From positions 8,842,713 through 8,906,712 of the forward strand of contig NC_045142.1 of the NCBI RefSeq assembly GCF_008831285.2: a DNA stretch of 64,000 nt. Reading direction: 5' to 3'. The first letter of the stretch is position 1. Each line of letters begins with the position of its first letter. This DNA is from Nymphaea colorata. Lineage: Eukaryota > Streptophyta > Magnoliopsida > Nymphaeales > Nymphaeaceae. Below, piece by piece: positions 59,828-64,000 of the stretch. A program made the translations under genes and the position numbers. Under the pieces are notes generated by a model. It saw only the letters and a list, made by a program, of their open reading frames with translations. It ran no database searches and had not been told where the DNA came from.

Positions 59828-60979
59828 TTAATAGGAAAATGAAGAACATATAGCACATGTGCAATAGTGCCTAAGTGGGAGGTAGATATCACCACTACCC
59901 AAAACAGGGGACAACTTGTCATCAGCTAGTTTGACATGTTGTGGTGTAGAGAATCTGATTACTGATGAAAAATTATGTGGTTGATTACAACAGTGCCTGG
60001 AAGCACTAGAGTTTATCATCCACATCATACCTTGGTCATTGGTAGGAGCACCGACAGAGAAGGCTGAGTCTATTACAGTAGCATTGGCAGATGTAGAAGT
60101 TGACCTGTGAGCAAGAACAAGTTCATATTCATCCTCCCTTAAGTTAAGGGAATATGACATGAATATAGGAGGATCAGTAGAAGACTCAACCATAGATATT
60201 GTCACCTTTGAATGGACAACTTGGGAATGATCTTTGCCTGCAACAATTCTACCTCCACCACGTCCAGCAGGACCCACAAAACGAAGATGATGATGCTTGT
60301 CCCAACAACGATCCTCTAGATGACCCAGTTTGCTACAAAAGGTGCATTGTAACCTGCCGTGCTTAGCACCATGGTTTTCACCACGTCCTCTAGCTCCAAC
60401 AGAAGGACTATGGCCACGTCCACCTGATATCACCAGTGCAGAGACTGGTGTATCATGCAGAGGCTGAGAAAGAGTGACTGCGAGACTCAAACTATTATAT
60501 GTGACTGCTAAGTCGGGAAGATCATTGCTTGTGAGGATTTGAGACATTGCCACTGAGTACTTTGAAATAACCTAGATAGAAACTTTGCTACCCCAATTTC
60601 AAAGTGTGATGCATAACAATGCTAGTAAGGTGGACGAAGGGCTTTTAACTGTTCATATGCAGTAGTCAATGTAGCGAAATATTGAGATAAGTCTTGATCC
60701 TCTTGCCGTATATTGCATAACTTCCTCCTCTAATTGTAGAATCTTAATAGCATTAGTAGCATGAGAGTATGTCTTCCTCAAGAAAGACGAGATTCTTTGG
60801 CTTTGGTATAATATGCAATAGTTGGAGCTATATGAGATTCCACGTTGTTCATAATCCAAGATATAACAATATAATTATCTTCATCCCAAGCTGCATATAT
60901 TCATCGTGGTTCCATAAGAGAAGGAATTTCTAGCCATCTTATATTCAGTAGAACTTTCAAATTTACTGTTTTCAGCCAT
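59828..60979 (-). pseudogene. Gag and protease of the nested copia element
   Basis: Gag begins at ATG 60979 (MAENSKFESSTEYKMARN) and breaks repeatedly. A CCHC knuckle is seen as CTFCSKLGHLEDRC near 60330. The protease motif near 60010 reads NSSASRHC where copia has DSGAS, so the catalytic Asp is lost. Confidence 0.85.
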
Positions 60980-61630
60980 AGTAAATACAGAAGACCCAGC
61001 TGACTACGAATATCAGAGTAATATCAAAATCACTGCAGCACAGAAAAATCTGGAAAAATACTTACGGGCCCCAACATCAAATCAAAAATTCAATAAAAAA
61101 GCAGCAACCCAGGGAGAAATTCTAAATAGTTTCAGCCGACACAGGCAAAAACTCAGGTAGCGATACAAGCAGAAACTCAATTAAATAATTTCAACCGATG
61201 ACTGCAACACATGTAGGAAATCTGAATAGGCAATAAATTCTAAACAAATAGTTTCAACCGATGACAACAACTACTTCCACCATCGACTGATGGCTGCTGC
61301 TACTCCTAAATACAGCCACACCACATAAAACTGGTTGTCCACAACACATGACAAAGAAAGCAACACTATTAACTGCTCCTCATGGTCAACCTAAACTTTG
61401 ATCATATTAGCAGTGACATCCACAAGATCCACTCAAGGATCTGATAACGCCTTCCAAATAGGCGTGATCAAGTCCTTCTCCATGCAGCAAACCCAACCTC
61501 TATTCTCTTACCGTCTCCTTATTGGGTGGTAAGAGAGAATAGAGATGGGTGATGAGAAGAGGGAGAAAGGAAGAGATCACCAGAGGAAGAGGTCGCCGGA
61601 GAATTCACTTGGCTGTCGGCACAAGAGAAG

Positions 61631-61642
61631 GCTCTGATACCA
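61631..61642 (-). other. tRNA-Met primer binding site of the nested element
   Basis: The minus strand reads TGGTATCAGAGC next to the 5' LTR. Confidence 0.95.
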
Positions 61643-61783
61643 TGTTACGATGAGAGAGAGAGAGAGAGCCAAAAAGTATTCACATTAACGTAACCCTAGG
61701 CTGGCGGTACAAAATTTACAAAAACAGTCCAACTAGTATAAAGAAATATTTAAAAACCTCCTCTCTAAATTTCTAATATTGCA
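61643..61783 (-). repeat. 5' LTR of the nested copia element
   Basis: 141 bp starting TGTTACGATGAG and ending ATATTGCA as read on the plus strand; contains a GA microsatellite. Confidence 0.85.
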
Positions 61784-63676
61784 GAAACACTCTTTATCAA
61801 AAGACTTTCAAGTCAAAACCTAGATCGTCAACTCTGTTGCTAATGAAACTCAGTCATGAATTCTTTGAAAAAGATTGCCTAGGATATGTGGGTTGTCATT
61901 GAGCAGATGTATGGGCAACAAAAGAAAGATGTTCGTGTCAATCAATTGATAAAAGATATATATGTTCTTCGGCAAAGAGATAAGACTGTGGCCGAATTCC
62001 ATGCTTCCCTCAAGTCAAAATGCGAAGAATTGGATTATTACTCCGAAGATAAGTAGGAGTGTGCGTATGACCAGAAGTGTTTTGGGAAAGAAGTAGAAAA
62101 GTCACTTTTTTGTGTTTCTTAGAGGCTTGAAGGATGAATTTGAGGGCATTCAAAGTCAGATTCTTAACCATGGGGAAGTTTCTAACATTGAAGATGTCTA
62201 CGCTAGAGTCGAGGCTGATGAACAAAGGCGACTTGTTATGATTGGCTAAGATTCCTTTGAGACCATGCCAGTCACGCAATCTGCTTTGGTTGGTCGTGGT
62301 CCTAGATCGAGTCAGAAAGGCATTTGAAGGTGCTCACATTACAAAAAGAATGGTCAGATTGTTGATTTTTGTTGGGATCTCCATCCGAAAAGGAAGAATA
62401 ATTGTGGTAATGACCCAAGAGCTATTCCTAAAGTTGCTAATTTTATTGGTGAAAAAAGGAAGATTACAGTCAATCAGATTCGTAAACTTCAAGCTTACTT
62501 AAGCCGCATTGATGTTTACGAGGAGCCTTCTGATGATGTGAAGATCAATTGTGCCCTTGCCATGAGTGGTGATAAAGGTAATGCATGCATGGGTGAATGG
62601 ATTATTGATAGTGGTTCTACACACCACATGACAAGAGATCCGAAGGTGTTTTAGGAATACCACCTCTCCTTTGGGGAAGAGAAAGTAGCTTTAGCCAACA
62701 GATCTTTTATATCTGCCTGGAGTCTTGTACTGTTAAATAAATATTTAGTTCATAATGCCCTTCACATTCCACGTTTTCATTTGAATCTTTTGTTTGTGAG
62801 CAAGATCACTAAAGAGTTGAATTGTACTTAATCTTTTTTGCTAATAGATGTGTTTTGCAGGACTTGGTGACAGGAAGGAAGATTGGGATTGGTTTGGCTT
62901 CTGATGGGCTATATCGTCTATCATTGAAGGTTGTAACTGCTCCTATGAAAAAAATCAATGAGAAAAGGACTAAAGATGGTTAGATTCAACTTGTTTGGAG
63001 ATAACACGAGAGACTCATGCATCTTCTTTTTGTTTTTGGCATTTATTTCCTGATTTGTATTCCAACATTAATAAGGACCTAGTGTCATGTGAAGTCTGTC
63101 AATTGGCTAAACATGTTCCAGATTCATATTCCATTTATAAAAGTCGATCTAATAAAGCTTTTGCCTTGATTCATTTTGATGTGTGGGACACCTCAAGCAT
63201 TTCCCCTTGTCATGGCTTTCAATACTTCATTACGTTTATTAATGATTATTTACACACCTTTGTTTATCTGTTGAAAGATCGTAGTGAAGTGGCTCATGTC
63301 GTTGAATCCTTTATTTTCCTAGTAGAAACACAATATAATGGTTTTGTTCGGATGTTTTGATCTGAAATTCTCGTAAGTATGTCCCTTATTCTATTGAAAC
63401 ATTTTTTTGAAAAAAGGGAATTGTGTATGAGACATCATATATTTACACCCTACTTCAAAATGGGGTTGTTGAGTGAAAGAACCTCCACTTGCTTGATGTC
63501 GCTTTCGGCGATATATGCCTAAGAAATATTGGGGTGATGTGCTCACCAGTGCTTATCTTATCAACCATATGTTTAGTTGTGTGTTGAATGAGCGAACTCT
63601 TTAATGGTTGCCCGAGTCCTTTCACCCTCCCCCCTCATGTGTTTGGTTGTCTGCTTCATTCATAATCATTGTCCAC
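61784..63676 (+). pseudogene. Copia gag, protease and integrase, continued plus-strand element
   Basis: Gag resumes with DMWVVIEQMYGQQKKDVRVN and KTVAEFHASLKSKCEELDYY. The zinc knuckle near 62330 has lost two ligands (a Cys has become Tyr and a His Gln). The protease motif WIIDSGSTHHMTRD (about 62598-62640) is intact. The integrase shows CEVCQLAKHVP, HFDVWDTSS, a region equivalent to KYWGDVLTSAYLIN, and then FIHNHCPP at the insertion point of the next element. Stops and frameshifts interrupt all parts. Confidence 0.85.
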
Positions 63677-64000
63677 CTATGTCACACAGGTGCGGGTGCG
63701 ATGCAGGTGCAAATACGGGGATACGGGTGTGGATATGGCAAGTTTCACAATTTTTGGATATGCGGGTATGACAAATATAATATTCTCAAAAAATTATAAA
63801 TTAAAAAAAAACAAACAAAATATTGTTTATCACATGTATCCGTGTGACTTAGCTCAAAGCTTATGGTTTAAGGACTTATATTTTTCCCTAGAAATGAAAA
63901 ATTTGATACAATCTGAACAATTCTCTTTTGTCTCGCCTTAAACCCATGAACCAACAAAGAAGAGGCTGGACTCGTTTTCTCTTTTGTCTTTGTTTATGTG
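63677..64000. mobile_element. Terminal-repeat element of the CTATGTCACA family, incomplete
   Basis: Starts CTATGTCACACAGGTGCGGGTGCG precisely where the copia integrase homology breaks off; compare the left end of 51413-52061. CCGTGTGACTTAG at 63840-63852 could be the right end, but no matching 8-bp flank is present (TTGTCCAC before, CTCAAAGC after) and copia sequence does not resume. The true end is probably outside the window. Confidence 0.55.

Larger units (their letters stand above)
56941..61783 (-). mobile_element. Older minus-strand Ty1/copia element nested in the plus-strand one
   Basis: The 5' LTR (61643-61783) and a truncated 3' LTR (about 56941-57069) share the stretch AAAAAGTATTCACATTAACG and CAAAATTTACAAAAACAGTC but differ at many positions. 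The primer site is intact. Gag, protease, integrase, reverse transcriptase and RNase H are all recognisable on the minus strand and all broken by stops and frameshifts. The end of RNase H, the polypurine tract and one LTR edge are deleted. The flanking bases (AAAGA and GAAAC) do not match as a clean target duplication. It is more decayed than the element at 21977-27229. Confidence 0.85.
56064..64000 (+). mobile_element. Degenerate plus-strand Ty1/copia element, 3' end outside the window
   Basis: A 284-bp 5' LTR (56064-56347) is followed directly by a tRNA-Met primer site and a leader. A gag reading follows with several stops. At about 56941 it is interrupted by another copia element. Gag resumes at about 61784 and continues through the zinc knuckle, protease and integrase. 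Near 63677 it is interrupted again by a small terminal-repeat element, and reverse transcriptase is not reached before the window ends. Confidence 0.88.

Overview
This is nuclear DNA of a flowering plant; the species cannot be told from the sequence. It has spliced genes with GT/AG introns, mitochondrial and chloroplast targeting sequences, Ty1/copia retrotransposons primed by a TGGTATCAGAGC tRNA site, and many simple-sequence repeats. Coding content is low and most of the window is repeats and introns.

Layout. (1) 1-8228 is a tandem array of about 19.3 near-identical 427-bp units that runs off the left edge. Its right part shows a three-unit higher-order pattern. A possible last coding exon of an unrecognised gene starts where the array stops. 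(2) 8360-13316 holds no gene I can support. (3) 13317-15352 (-) keeps five internal exons of a plant sterol C4-methyl oxidase (SMO2 type), but the first and last exons are missing and one iron-ligand histidine is lost, so it is probably a pseudogene. (4) 17718-21053 (+) is a three-exon gene for a small chloroplast-targeted membrane protein. It is followed by a decayed copy of the nuclear gene for plastid ribosomal protein uS10 (21330-21641). (5) 21977-27229 is a complete, recently inserted copia element on the minus strand: matched 164-bp LTRs, a 5-bp target duplication, and an interrupted polyprotein.

(6) 29760-42538 (-) is an intact 15-exon isovaleryl-CoA dehydrogenase gene encoding 409 residues, spread over 12.8 kb. 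Its introns contain a Harbinger/Tourist-like element with a long polypurine minisatellite, a small terminal-inverted-repeat element and microsatellites. (7) 45594-53812 (+) is an intact seven-exon gene for a TMEM209 / cytochrome-B561-N-related membrane protein of 691 residues, divergent from the dehydrogenase gene. Its last intron (4.8 kb) is packed with repeats. (8) About 55001-55320 holds exon-like fragments of an unknown gene. (9) 56064 to the right edge is a degenerate plus-strand copia element interrupted by an older, decayed minus-strand copia element (about 56941-61783). The outer element is itself cut near the right edge by a small terminal-inverted-repeat element.

The genes do not form a pathway or operon; they are unrelated housekeeping genes separated by transposable elements. 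The most distinctive features are the 427-bp array with its higher-order periodicity, a small family of elements sharing a CTATGTCACA-type terminus and 8-bp target duplications, the polypurine element in the dehydrogenase intron, and two pseudogenes. I saw no clearly new multi-gene system.
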